Made by a program: the position numbers and the translations under genes. A stretch of DNA of 64,000 nucleotides from Bacteroidia bacterium (lineage in GTDB: Bacteria; Bacteroidota; Bacteroidia; NS11-12g; UBA9320): NCBI GenBank assembly GCA_020849295.1, contig JADLGN010000005.1:248001-312000 (forward strand). The letters run 5' to 3'. This document shows, one piece after another, positions 17,048-25,681 of this stretch. The first letter of the stretch is position 1, and the number at the start of each line of letters is the position of its first letter. The notes beneath the pieces were generated by a model. It saw only the letters and a list, made by a program, of their open reading frames with translations. It did not search any database and was not told the DNA's origin.

Positions 17048-19348
17048 TTAGTAATCCCCCTTTTCAAGGATTAACATTTTTTTAGTATCAATCAACTTTC
17101 CATCTACAAGTAAGCTATAGTAGTAAGTACCATTCGCTAATTCATCACAATTAAGCTCCAATTGACCAAAATTTAAATTATTAATTGCAAACACTTTAAT
17201 TATTCTACCCGTTTTATCAACAAGTTTTATAAATGCATTTTCTGCATTATAAGGTATAAAATAATCTATAAATGTAATACCTTTAAATGGATTAGGACTG
17301 TTTTGAAATAGAATAGGCTGTTTATTAATATTTTCTTTTTGTGAACTTGGATTTAATTCAGTTTTAATTGAATTTGAGGAATAAATAATTTCTAATTTAA
17401 ATCGTAAACTATCTATCATTCTCTGTTGTTCCTGAATAGCATTCGTTAAAACAGGAATTAATTCTTCATAAATAACACCAATATATGTAGAATCTGTCTC
17501 AACACCATGAATAATTGTATTTCCAAATATCTTTTTTAAATCTTGAGCAATAAATCCATAGTGGATTTCATTTCCTGACTTAAAGTTATAAGAGTACGAT
17601 TTCATTTTAAGAACATCAACTAACCCAAACTTTAATTGTACAATATTTTCTTTTAATCTAATATCTGATAATGAGATATTGCCGACTTGACCATAGATAT
17701 ATTGCCAATAATCAGACGATGAACCAATACTACTTGTACCCCCCATACCACCATTTAATGGTAATAATGAATTAAATTTAGTATCATTATCAAAAATAGA
17801 AGTACCAACAAAATGAGCTTCTCCTAAATTTTCATAAATTGATAGATAGGGATTAAGTGTTGAAGGATCTATAAATAAATCAACCCGATCTCTCATAATA
17901 TAATGCCTGTTATTAAAAAAACTTAAAGCATCATATCCAACATCAAATGTAACTTCTTGATTATTTTTACATATTAATATTCTCTGATTAAGTCTGTTTG
18001 AATGCATATAAGGCGATAAACCCTCAAGGGTTAAAGTTGATGTATGTGTAGTAGTAGCAAAACGGTCAGGGTAAAATGTACCACTATAAATACCACTTGG
18101 GTAACCCCCAATAGCTATTGGTTTCTTTAATTCAATATGACCTTCATATTGCGAAGAATTACCCTTTATTATCCCGTAATTAACCCCACCTGCTACAAGA
18201 TTAATATCAGATGCATTATTTGTCCCGAATATTATAGAAGAAGAACTCGGAGAGTTCCCAGAACTCAACCAAGGAATATATGTACCCGTTCCTGGTATTA
18301 TTACACCATCATGGTCAACAGCTAAAGTCAATGCTTGTCCATAAGGAACAAGATTAGCAAGGCTATGGATAGTAATGTTTCCATTATTGGCAATTTGCAA
18401 TAAATTAGATATAACTCCGCCTATGGTTTTACTTATCATTAAAGGATTACCTGTAGAATTTGGTGTGTTTATCCACAAATTTGTATTCAGAGCAGTATTA
18501 GCATCATCTCTCACTGAAAACAATTCAACGCCATTTTGATTATTTACTGAAAAAGGTTTATATGTGCCGGATGTAACGCCAAGAGGTGAAGAAATTGAAT
18601 GTTGCCCAACAGAATTAAAAACCCCTCCTAAACTACCCTCAAAAAAACTAAATATAGAACTATTGCTTCCATTTAATATATCAAATAATGGCGTACCGGG
18701 TGTACTCAAAGGTTTTATCTGAAACTGTGCAGTAGGGTTGCTTGTACCGCTGCCTATGTTTCCATTACTGAGTATTGTTGCCCACTCGTGTTCTACATCT
18801 TCAGGCTTTGGAACAGTGGTATCTACTCCTTCTATTGTTTGAAAAATAAGCCTGTTTGGTGTAGCTCCTGTTTCATAAGCCCATGTTATTACGGCATCTT
18901 TTTGAGGTGCTTCGGTATAAGAAATTCCTTCGGGGTAAGAATCGTTTCTTGTAGTGCTTGTAGCTCTTAGTCCGAAATGTGCCGCGTAATCGCCCCAACG
19001 ATGATAGTTTACAAGGTAATTAATTCCCGGGATAAATGTGTATTGCACAGGTAAGCCCGATAGTGTTTTCTTTTGCCATGCTCCTGTAAAACTCCACTTA
19101 CCTAAATAATTTCCAAATGTTGATGTACTTTGTGATACTCCAATATTACCGCCATAAAAAATTGCTCGGTAAGACATAGAGTTAAATGATTTTCCTACTT
19201 CAAGTTTACAGGGTGTAGTAGTACCTAAGGGATAGGGATTGGTTTGCAAAAATGGTGTGGGTACGTCAGGAATTAATAAAGAGTTGTCATGGATAATATA
19301 ATCCTGACTTTGGGCATAAATAGTGCATAAAATCAACGACATGGTCAT
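17048..19348 (-). CDS. Secreted S74 autochaperone protein with T9SS type A domain, cassette copy B
   Basis: The protein has 766 residues from ATG 19348 (MTMSLILCTIYAQSQ). Residues 1-210 are nearly identical to copy A, the next 350 residues are unrelated in sequence and richer in Gly, Ser and Asn, and the end is again similar. The S74 domain starts at S561-D-I-R-L-K-E-N-I, followed by the I-Q-E-Q-Q helix and a type A tail with N-S-P-N-P-F. The promoter-proximal ATG at 19407 (MKTKQNFISKLRQ) is out of frame by 59 bases and stops after 19 codons, so this copy either uses ATG 19348 or is locked off. S74 domains help trimeric fibres fold. Finding one before a T9SS tail is unusual. Confidence 0.85.
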   Translation of the reverse strand: MTMSLILCTIYAQSQDYIIHDNSLLIPDVPTPFLQTNPYPLGTTTPCKLEVGKSFNSMSYRAIFYGGNIGVSQSTSTFGNYLGKWSFTGAWQKKTLSGLPVQYTFIPGINYLVNYHRWGDYAAHFGLRATSTTRNDSYPEGISYTEAPQKDAVITWAYETGATPNRLIFQTIEGVDTTVPKPEDVEHEWATILSNGNIGSGTSNPTAQFQIKPLSTPGTPLFDILNGSNSSIFSFFEGSLGGVFNSVGQHSISSPLGVTSGTYKPFSVNNQNGVELFSVRDDANTALNTNLWINTPNSTGNPLMISKTIGGVISNLLQIANNGNITIHSLANLVPYGQALTLAVDHDGVIIPGTGTYIPWLSSGNSPSSSSIIFGTNNASDINLVAGGVNYGIIKGNSSQYEGHIELKKPIAIGGYPSGIYSGTFYPDRFATTTHTSTLTLEGLSPYMHSNRLNQRILICKNNQEVTFDVGYDALSFFNNRHYIMRDRVDLFIDPSTLNPYLSIYENLGEAHFVGTSIFDNDTKFNSLLPLNGGMGGTSSIGSSSDYWQYIYGQVGNISLSDIRLKENIVQLKFGLVDVLKMKSYSYNFKSGNEIHYGFIAQDLKKIFGNTIIHGVETDSTYIGVIYEELIPVLTNAIQEQQRMIDSLRFKLEIIYSSNSIKTELNPSSQKENINKQPILFQNSPNPFKGITFIDYFIPYNAENAFIKLVDKTGRIIKVFAINNLNFGQLELNCDELANGTYYYSLLVDGKLIDTKKMLILEKGDY

Positions 19349-19427
19349 TAAAATTTGCTTAATTTTAACTGCCTTAATTTTGAAATGAAATTTTGTTTAG
19401 TTTTCATGTTATTTTAAATTAGAGTAA

Positions 19428-19460
19428 CAAATATAAATAGTTATTTTTTAATTAAACAAG
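19428..19460 (-). promoter_or_regulatory. Promoter of the S74/T9SS gene, copy B
   Basis: TATATTTG (19435-19428) and CTTG (19460-19457) on the minus strand repeat the copy A promoter, with the same 21-base spacing. The region between here and 19541 is A/T-rich with no further feature that I can see. Confidence 0.5.
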
Positions 19461-19541
19461 TTTTAAAAAAATTATTTTTACTTTAAAAATATATATAAAA
19501 CTTGAGTTTATGAAATTTGAAAAAAATAATAAATCTTAAAT

Positions 19542-19572
19542 TTTGCATAATTAGCAAAAAAGCTTACTTTTG
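19542..19572 (+). promoter_or_regulatory. Promoter of the initiator tRNA gene
   Basis: TTTG at 19542-19545 and TACTTTTG at 19565-19572 are separated by 19 bases, a full match to the Bacteroidota -33/-7 consensus. The tRNA begins 13 bases after the -7 box. Confidence 0.75.
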
Positions 19573-19585
19573 CAACTCCAAAAAT

Positions 19586-19660
<75 letters not shown>

Positions 19661-19670
19661 AATACAAATT

Positions 19671-19705
19671 ATCCCAATTCGACAATAACGGGTTGGGATT
19701 TTTTA
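19671..19705 (+). terminator. Rho-independent terminator after tRNA-fMet
   Basis: ATCCCAA (19671-19677) pairs with TTGGGAT (19693-19699) and is followed by a run of T. It separates the tRNA from era. Confidence 0.7.
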
Positions 19706-19731
19706 TATAAACATATAAAAATTTTAATTAA

Positions 19732-20610
19732 ATGCACAAATCTGCTTTTATAACAATAATAGGCAAGCCTAATGCAGGAAAATCAACCTTTTTAAACTCA
19801 CTTATGGGATACAAATTTTGCATAGTATCACCCAAAGCACAAACCACACGCCATAGAATAAAAGGTTTTATTTCAACACCCGAATATCAGCTTATTTTTT
19901 CTGATACACCCGGAATAATACTTCCAAAATACAAAATGCAGGAAGCAATGATGAACTCGGTAAAAGAAAGCCTTGAAGATGCCGATATACTAATGCTTGT
20001 ACATGACCAGGCTGATGCTGAACTTGGAAATGAAGTTTCAGAAATTCTTTCAAAATTCGATGGTAAAAAAATCCTTATTTTGAATAAGGTTGACAAACTA
20101 AACGAACAACAAATAACAGAACAAACCGAAAAATGGAAGAATGCCGGAATTTTTTATGGTGTTGTTCCTTATTCTTCACTACATCCTTTCAATCAGGGAA
20201 GAATGTTAAATTTTTTACTTGAAATATCACCCGAACATCCGCCATATTTTCCAGAAGATGAACTAAGCGACAGAAATGTAAGATTTTTTTTAAGCGAAAT
20301 TATAAGAGAAAAAATATTATTTTATTACGAAAAAGAAATACCATACTCAGTAGAAATAGTAATAGACAGCTTTAAGGAAGAAGAAAATATAGTTAAAATA
20401 AGTTCAACCATTTTTGTAGAACGCGAATCACAAAAAATAATATTAATAGGCAAAGGCGGACTTGCACTGAAAAAAGTAGCAAGTGAAGCCCGATTGGATA
20501 TTGAAAAGTTTATTGATAAAAAGATTTTTCTTGATGTATTTATTAAAATCAAAAAAAACTGGAGAAACAGCGATAAAGAACTAAAGCGATTTGGATATAC
20601 TGAAAAATAA
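19732..20610 (+). CDS. era: GTPase Era
   Basis: The protein has 292 residues, the usual Era length. G1 is G-K-P-N-A-G-K-S-T at residues 11-19, G3 is D-T-P-G near residue 59 and G4 is N-K-V-D near residue 120. A C-terminal KH domain holds the G-K-G-G-x-A-L-K-K loop. Era binds 16S rRNA near its 3' end and helps mature the 30S subunit at the membrane. der starts 6 bases later, giving a two-gene ribosome-assembly GTPase operon. Confidence 0.97.
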   Translation: MHKSAFITIIGKPNAGKSTFLNSLMGYKFCIVSPKAQTTRHRIKGFISTPEYQLIFSDTPGIILPKYKMQEAMMNSVKESLEDADILMLVHDQADAELGNEVSEILSKFDGKKILILNKVDKLNEQQITEQTEKWKNAGIFYGVVPYSSLHPFNQGRMLNFLLEISPEHPPYFPEDELSDRNVRFFLSEIIREKILFYYEKEIPYSVEIVIDSFKEEENIVKISSTIFVERESQKIILIGKGGLALKKVASEARLDIEKFIDKKIFLDVFIKIKKNWRNSDKELKRFGYTEK

Positions 20611-20616
20611 CAAAAA

Positions 20617-21921
20617 ATGAGTATCGTAGCAATTGTAGGAAGACCTAATGTAGGAAAATCAACTTTATTCAACAGGTTGGTAGAAGAGCGAAAAGCCATT
20701 GTTGACGATGTAAGCGGAGTAACACGCGACAGGCATTACGGGAAATGTGAATGGACAGGCATTGAGTTTACTGTTATAGATACAGGTGGTTTTGTTTCAG
20801 ATTCAAAAGATATTTTTGAAAAAAACACAAGTAATCAGGTGTTGATTGCTGTAAAAGAGGCAGATGCTTTAATTTTTATGGTTGATTGCACAAGCGGAGT
20901 TACAGAAGAAGACAAAGAATTTGGCAGAATTTTGCGTAAATCTGGCAAACCTGTATTTGTGGCAATAAATAAAACAGACAACAATTTCAGATTAGAATAT
21001 CGACATGAATTTTATGAACTAGGTTTTGACAATATATTTCCAATAGCATCAATATCAGGATTTGGTACAGGCGAACTACTCGATGAAATAGTAAAAGCAT
21101 TACCTGAAAAAACTATTGAAGAAGAAGAAAAATATCCTAAAATAGCAATCGTTGGACGACCAAATGTTGGTAAAAGCTCATTGTGTAACGCTTTACTTGG
21201 CGAAGAAAGAAATATTGTAACAGATATTCCGGGGACAACCAGAGACAGTATTCATTCACACTACAATTATTACGGCAAAAATTTTATTTTAATAGATACC
21301 GCCGGAATTCGCAAAAAAGGTAAAGTAACTGATGATATAGAATTTTACAGCGTGATGAGAAGCATTAAAGCTATTGAAGATTCTGATGTTGTAATTTTAA
21401 TGATTGATGCTAAAGATGGTTTAGAAAGCCAAGATATAAATCTGTTTCATTTAGCACAAAAAAATGGCAAAGGCATAGTGATAGTTGTAAATAAGTGGGA
21501 TTTGGTAGAGAATAAAGAAACAAATACAGTTAAAGATTACGAAGAAAAAATAAAACACAAAACCGCACCATTTACTGATATTCCTATCATTTTTGTATCT
21601 GCTCTTAGCAAACAAAGAATTTTTAAAGCGATGGAAACCGCACTGGAAGTGTATAAAAACCTATCGAAAAGAGTATCTACCTCAAAACTAAATGATGTTT
21701 TATTGCCAATAATTGAAAAAACACCACCTCCTGCTACAAAAGGGAAATATGTTAAAATAAAATATATAACACAATTGCCTGCAAAAAAAGTATGTTTTGC
21801 ATTTTTTTGTAACCTTCCTCAGTACGTACCAGAAAGCTATAAACGGTTTCTCGAAAACAGACTTAGAGAAAATTTTTCATTCACCGGAATTCCTTTATTT
21901 ATCTTTTTTAGAAAAAAATAA
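20617..21921 (+). CDS. der: Ribosome biogenesis GTPase Der (EngA)
   Basis: The protein has 434 residues with two tandem GTPase domains. Each has its own P-loop (G-R-P-N-V-G-K-S-T near residue 8 and G-R-P-N-V-G-K-S-S near residue 180), a D-T-G-G or D-T-A-G switch and an N-K-x-D base-recognition motif. A C-terminal KH-like domain follows, ending in the family pattern [13 protein letters not shown]. Der acts in 50S subunit assembly. It lies 6 bases after era. Confidence 0.97.
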   Translation: MSIVAIVGRPNVGKSTLFNRLVEERKAIVDDVSGVTRDRHYGKCEWTGIEFTVIDTGGFVSDSKDIFEKNTSNQVLIAVKEADALIFMVDCTSGVTEEDKEFGRILRKSGKPVFVAINKTDNNFRLEYRHEFYELGFDNIFPIASISGFGTGELLDEIVKALPEKTIEEEEKYPKIAIVGRPNVGKSSLCNALLGEERNIVTDIPGTTRDSIHSHYNYYGKNFILIDTAGIRKKGKVTDDIEFYSVMRSIKAIEDSDVVILMIDAKDGLESQDINLFHLAQKNGKGIVIVVNKWDLVENKETNTVKDYEEKIKHKTAPFTDIPIIFVSALSKQRIFKAMETALEVYKNLSKRVSTSKLNDVLLPIIEKTPPPATKGKYVKIKYITQLPAKKVCFAFFCNLPQYVPESYKRFLENRLRENFSFTGIPLFIFFRKK

Positions 21922-21927
21922 AAAAAA

Positions 21928-21960
21928 TCTTGCATGTTTAATTCTATAACTATACTTTTG
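21928..21960 (+). promoter_or_regulatory. Promoter of the small lipoprotein gene
   Basis: TACTTTTG at 21953-21960 is the -7 box, with a CTTG-like -33 element near 21929-21932. The lipoprotein ATG is 34 bases downstream. Confidence 0.55.
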
Positions 21961-21993
21961 CAACCGTTTAACTGAAAAAATAATTTAAAAAAA

Positions 21994-22200
21994 ATGAAAA
22001 AGTTTATTGCAATTTTCGCTATTATCGCTACTTTTGGTTTCGTAGCTTGTAACAACTCTACAGAAACTACAGAAGAAAACACAGATTCAACACAAACTGA
22101 AGCTACAGAAGAAGTAACTGAACCAGCACCAGCTGCTGATTCTACTGCTGCTGCTCCAGCTGCTGATTCTACTGCTGCTGCTGCTCCTGCTGCAAAGTAA
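21994..22200 (+). CDS. Small Ala/Glu/Thr-rich lipoprotein
   Basis: The protein has 68 residues. A lipoprotein signal peptide (MKKFIAIFAIIATFGFVAC) has Cys19 as the predicted lipidation site. The rest is low complexity: acidic Thr/Glu stretches, then two A-D-S-T-A-A-A repeats and an A-P-A-A-K end. The GCTGCT-rich DNA of the end forms imperfect repeats. Similar tiny lipoproteins are common in Bacteroidota and have no known function. It has its own promoter and a strong terminator, so it is probably a monocistronic, well-expressed gene. Confidence 0.75.
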   Translation: MKKFIAIFAIIATFGFVACNNSTETTEENTDSTQTEATEEVTEPAPAADSTAAAPAADSTAAAAPAAK

Positions 22201-22227
22201 TAAAAGGACAGTATTAAAAATTTTAAA

Positions 22228-22260
22228 CAAAAGGTCGTCAATTTGGCGACCTTTTGTTAT
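22228..22260 (+). terminator. Rho-independent terminator of the lipoprotein gene
   Basis: CAAAAGGTCG (22228-22237) pairs with CGACCTTTTG (22247-22256) around a 9-base loop. This is the strongest hairpin of its type in the window. Confidence 0.85.
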
Positions 22261-22335
22261 TTAATAAATTTCTAAAAAATAAAATGAAATTATTCTGATT
22301 TTTTTCGTAACTTGCTTTACGAATATAACTATCTA

Positions 22336-23616
22336 ATGAAAGAAGACCTATTACATTTTATTTGGCAAAGCCTATTGTTTGAAACAAAAGAAATCAAAAG
22401 TACCGACTATTGTGATATACAAATAATAAATCGCGGTACAGCAAATAATGATGCAGGTCCTGATTTTTTAAATGCAATAATTAAAATTAATAATACGATT
22501 TTAGCGGGTAGTATAGAAATACATGTAAAATCAAGTGACTGGCAATTGCATAACCATAATAGAGATAAATCTTACAACAATACTATTCTGCATGTATGCT
22601 GGCAATACGACAAACCTGCATTTCGCTGTGATGGAACTGAAATAACTTGTATAACACTAAAAGACAAAGTAAAAAATGAACTGTTGGATAGATTCAACTA
22701 CTTAATGAATAACAAAAATGCAATACCTTGTAGTTATTTTATAAGAAATATAAATTCAATTACATTGGATTTGTGGGAAGAGAGATTGGTTGCAGAAAGA
22801 CTCGAAAATAAAACAAAAGATATTTTTGCAAATCTTGAAAACAGTAAAAACGACTGGCAACAGTCATTTTACGAAATGGTTGCTTGGTCGTATGGATTAA
22901 AAATAAACTCAGAAATTTTTATTAGTTTAGCTAAGCATCTTCCACTTAAAATATTATCAAAACATAAAAATAGCATAGTACAAGTAGAGGCACTATTATT
23001 TGGAGTTGCAGGATTTTTGAATGATAATTTTACCAATGAGTACTTTTTGGAACTAAAAAAAGAATTCAGATTTTTAAAAACAAAATATAATTTGATTGAA
23101 TTAACAAAAGAATCATGGAAATTTTTAAGATTAATGCCGGCTAATTTTCCAACAATTAGAATTGCTCAATTAGCTTATTTAATTCATAAATCAGAAAATA
23201 TTTTTTCTAAAATCGTTGAAAATCCTGACATAAAGTTTATTGAATCACTTTTAGATACCAACACATCAAAGTTTTGGGAAAATCATTACAACTTTGAAAC
23301 TGAATCATCAAAAAAAATAAAAAAATTCGGCACTTTTTCTGTACACAATATTATAATTAATACTGTTGTACCTTTTCTGTTTGCTTATGGTAAATACAAA
23401 GATTCTGATGAGTTAAAAGAGCAATCAATTGATATATTGCAAAAATTGCCTGCCGAGAAAAATTCAATTATCAAAAAGTGGAATACATTTGATATTTTCC
23501 CAAAAAACTCTTTTCAAACACAAGCAATTTTACAATTAAACAACGAATATTGTAATAAGTTAAAATGCCTAAATTGCAATATAGGATACAAAATTTTAAA
23601 AAATGTCACAGATTAA
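22336..23616 (+). CDS. DUF2851 family protein
   Basis: The protein has 426 residues from ATG 22336 (MKEDLLHFIW). An in-frame TTG 24 bases upstream is less likely, since the family starts with M-x-E-D-L-L-H-x-x-W. Family hallmarks are G-x-x-N-x-D-A-G-P-D-F-L-N-A, G-S-I-E-I-H-V-K-S-S-D-W and H-N-H-N-x-D-x-x-Y-N-N-x-I-L-H-V. The N-terminal part resembles a PD-(D/E)xK-type fold, but no function is established. It overlaps the PspC-like gene by 14 bases. Confidence 0.85.
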   Translation: MKEDLLHFIWQSLLFETKEIKSTDYCDIQIINRGTANNDAGPDFLNAIIKINNTILAGSIEIHVKSSDWQLHNHNRDKSYNNTILHVCWQYDKPAFRCDGTEITCITLKDKVKNELLDRFNYLMNNKNAIPCSYFIRNINSITLDLWEERLVAERLENKTKDIFANLENSKNDWQQSFYEMVAWSYGLKINSEIFISLAKHLPLKILSKHKNSIVQVEALLFGVAGFLNDNFTNEYFLELKKEFRFLKTKYNLIELTKESWKFLRLMPANFPTIRIAQLAYLIHKSENIFSKIVENPDIKFIESLLDTNTSKFWENHYNFETESSKKIKKFGTFSVHNIIINTVVPFLFAYGKYKDSDELKEQSIDILQKLPAEKNSIIKKWNTFDIFPKNSFQTQAILQLNNEYCNKLKCLNCNIGYKILKNVTD

Positions 23617-23830
23617 TTCATTAAAATTTTTTTTAGAAAAAAGTGTTTTTGGTGTTTGCACTTTTATAGCCAAAAAAATGGGTATAAAAACTGAGCGAAT
23701 AAGATTGTATTTTCTTTATATAACCTTTGGTACGCTTGGTTCTTCTATTATTTTGTATTTGCTAATTGCATTTTGGATAAATATAAAAAAATATAGAAAG
23801 GAAGGGAAAAGAACTGTTTGGGATTTATGA
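23603..23830 (+). CDS. PspC domain-containing membrane protein
   Basis: The protein has 75 residues: F-G-V-C-T-F-I-A-K-K-M-G followed by R-I-R-L-Y-F-L-Y and a single long transmembrane helix (about residues 35-58), the PspC pattern. PspC proteins sense envelope stress in other bacteria; here only the domain is visible. It starts inside the DUF2851 gene (14-base overlap) and converges on the glsB-like gene, with 2 bases between the stops. Confidence 0.75.
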   Translation: MSQINSLKFFLEKSVFGVCTFIAKKMGIKTERIRLYFLYITFGTLGSSIILYLLIAFWINIKKYRKEGKRTVWDL

Positions 23831-23832
23831 TT

Positions 23833-24765
23833 TTACCAGTTAAGGTGTCTTTCTTTTTTTGAAGGAAAAATATCATCAATGTTTACCATAATTCCTGTTT
23901 CTTCTACGTATCCGAAATGATCATTAATAGCAGTTCCAAAAGTACGCATAGTGGGACTAAGGTTCATATAGCTATTTATTAATGGTGGAATATTTTCTCC
24001 AAGTTCTCTTACAAGTTTACTGAGTAGTGCATGTCCTTCTTTATATGGCAAATCTTTAATTTTACTTAAAAAATCTGTAGTATCATTTTCCATTTCTAAA
24101 GGATTGCTAATGTAAATCAATTTATCATGGTCAGGAAAATAGTAATTCATAAATGTAAGTATGTAATCACGAGCTAATTTATTAAAATGGGTGTACATGG
24201 TTACTTTACCAAAGAAATATTTTATTTGAGGATTAAGAACCATAAGGGCACCAAGTCCGTCCCATAAATTATCAAGACTAAATAAACCTTTTCTAAATTC
24301 CGAACTCGGCTGATATTTTTTTTGCACAAAACTTCTACCTAACTCAATAGTGTATGGGAAAAACTCATTTTTTAATTTTTCAGAAAAAACAAATATTTCT
24401 GATGTGCTAAGATGATAGTTTCCGTTACTGTCAATTGAGTCGGGTATTTTTATAAATCTATATCCGCCTGTTATTTCTTCATCTTCTGGATCCCATACTA
24501 TAAGTTGGCTATAAGAATTTATACCAATATCAAATTCGTCAATATCTACTTTTTTACCAGTTCCGCCACCTGCAAGTCTGAATGTTTCTTCTCTAAGTCG
24601 TCCTACTTCTTGCATTAATATGGGCGAATTATCAGCTTTAAAAATATAAATTTCGTTTGAACTGTTATTGGTAGGTCTCACAAAAATATCTTTAGTGAGT
24701 TCTTTTTTAATTTCTGTTCTTGATATTTTGTCAATAATTTGCTCCATACCTATTTTGGCAAACAT
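23833..24765 (-). CDS. glsB: GlsB-type lipid-forming N-acyltransferase (OlsB/hemolysin-like GNAT family)
   Basis: The protein has 310 residues. Features of the GNAT-like OlsB/COG3176 family are visible: R-x-E-x-F near residue 78 in V-G-R-L-R-E-E-T-F-R-L, then E-I-x-V-F, E-L-G-R-S-F-V and L-W-x-G-L-G-A. In Bacteroides the GlsB enzyme N-acylates glycine with an acyl-ACP 3-hydroxy fatty acid, and GlsA then O-acylates the product to glycine lipid. The PlsC-like gene directly upstream (27 bases) supports that pairing. The substrate here is inferred from family and context. Confidence 0.75.
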   Translation of the reverse strand: MFAKIGMEQIIDKISRTEIKKELTKDIFVRPTNNSSNEIYIFKADNSPILMQEVGRLREETFRLAGGGTGKKVDIDEFDIGINSYSQLIVWDPEDEEITGGYRFIKIPDSIDSNGNYHLSTSEIFVFSEKLKNEFFPYTIELGRSFVQKKYQPSSEFRKGLFSLDNLWDGLGALMVLNPQIKYFFGKVTMYTHFNKLARDYILTFMNYYFPDHDKLIYISNPLEMENDTTDFLSKIKDLPYKEGHALLSKLVRELGENIPPLINSYMNLSPTMRTFGTAINDHFGYVEETGIMVNIDDIFPSKKERHLNW

Positions 24766-24792
24766 AATTGTTTTATTAATTTAATAAAATTT

Positions 24793-25668
24793 TCAATTAC
24801 GTTTTTTATTCAAAAAATCATTAAAATCAATTTGTGGATTATTCCTAAACTCATAAATAAAATGTCTTATTTTTCTTGCCCACTTTTCACTTTTGCCTTC
24901 TTTAAAAGCTAATGAAGGTATTGGTTTGCCAATAATTATTTCAAAAGTTTTTCCTTTTTGTCTGAACATTTCACGTGGCAATAAAAACATTTCAATATTT
25001 ATTTTTAAACCTAAGGATTTTCTAAATGTGGCTATATTATAAAAAAGTTTGCTGTTTTTAGCATTAATCAATATAGGTACTACAGGGCTATTATATTTTA
25101 ATGATTTATTTATAAAACTTTTGTTCCATTCAATATCAATTACTTTTCCTTTTATTTTTCTACTGCATAAGCCTGCCGGAAATATCAAAACTGCTTCTTG
25201 CGATGCATAAATTTTTTCTATTGTTTCCAAACTTGATTTTGGGTTTACTCCATGTTTGTTTACCGGTATAAACATTCCTTCATAATTTGGAATTTGATAT
25301 AATATATCGTTTACAATAAATTTTAAATCACTTCTCACTTTTCCCATCATATTTATTAATGCAATTCCATCTATCCCTCCAAGTGGGTGATTTGAAGCTA
25401 TTATAACATTGCCACTTTCAGGAACATTTTCTATCCCTTTGTATTTTATTGTTATTCCTAAATCTTTTAACACAAATTCTGAAAATTCTATACCATTTAG
25501 TCCTTTACCTCTTGATAATAGTGAGTTTATGTCTCTCTGATGTAAAATCCATTTTATAAAACTTATTATAAAACGAGGCATAAACTTATATAATGTTGGG
25601 TTTTTTTCTTTAAAAACCTTGTCAACATCTATTTTGGGTACTTTTAATTCGTTTTCCATTTTAGGCAA
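24793..25668 (-). CDS. glsA: GlsA-like / PlsC-family acyltransferase
   Basis: The protein has 291 residues. The acyltransferase motif N-H94-P-L-G-G-I-D100 and the F-P-A-G-L-C-S-R motif near residue 175 place it in the PlsC-like family of the hemolysin-associated type. Paired with the glsB-like gene, it most likely adds the second, ester-linked fatty acid to an N-acyl amino acid in the inner membrane. It could also be a plain lysophosphatidate acyltransferase. It sits 13 bases after the flavoprotein gene in the hscA operon. Confidence 0.75.
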   Translation of the reverse strand: MPKMENELKVPKIDVDKVFKEKNPTLYKFMPRFIISFIKWILHQRDINSLLSRGKGLNGIEFSEFVLKDLGITIKYKGIENVPESGNVIIASNHPLGGIDGIALINMMGKVRSDLKFIVNDILYQIPNYEGMFIPVNKHGVNPKSSLETIEKIYASQEAVLIFPAGLCSRKIKGKVIDIEWNKSFINKSLKYNSPVVPILINAKNSKLFYNIATFRKSLGLKINIEMFLLPREMFRQKGKTFEIIIGKPIPSLAFKEGKSEKWARKIRHFIYEFRNNPQIDFNDFLNKKRN

Positions 25669-25681
25669 ACCTAATATTTTT

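Larger units (their letters stand above)
13623..19435 (-). repeat. Duplicated two-gene cassette, copy B (no SSR)
   Basis: This is the second copy of the S74/T9SS plus Ig-like/type B cassette described at 7969-13570, in the same orientation and immediately upstream. The promoter and leader are nearly identical to copy A, except that the 8-bp array is absent and one base is missing from the A/T run next to its position. Confidence 0.85.
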
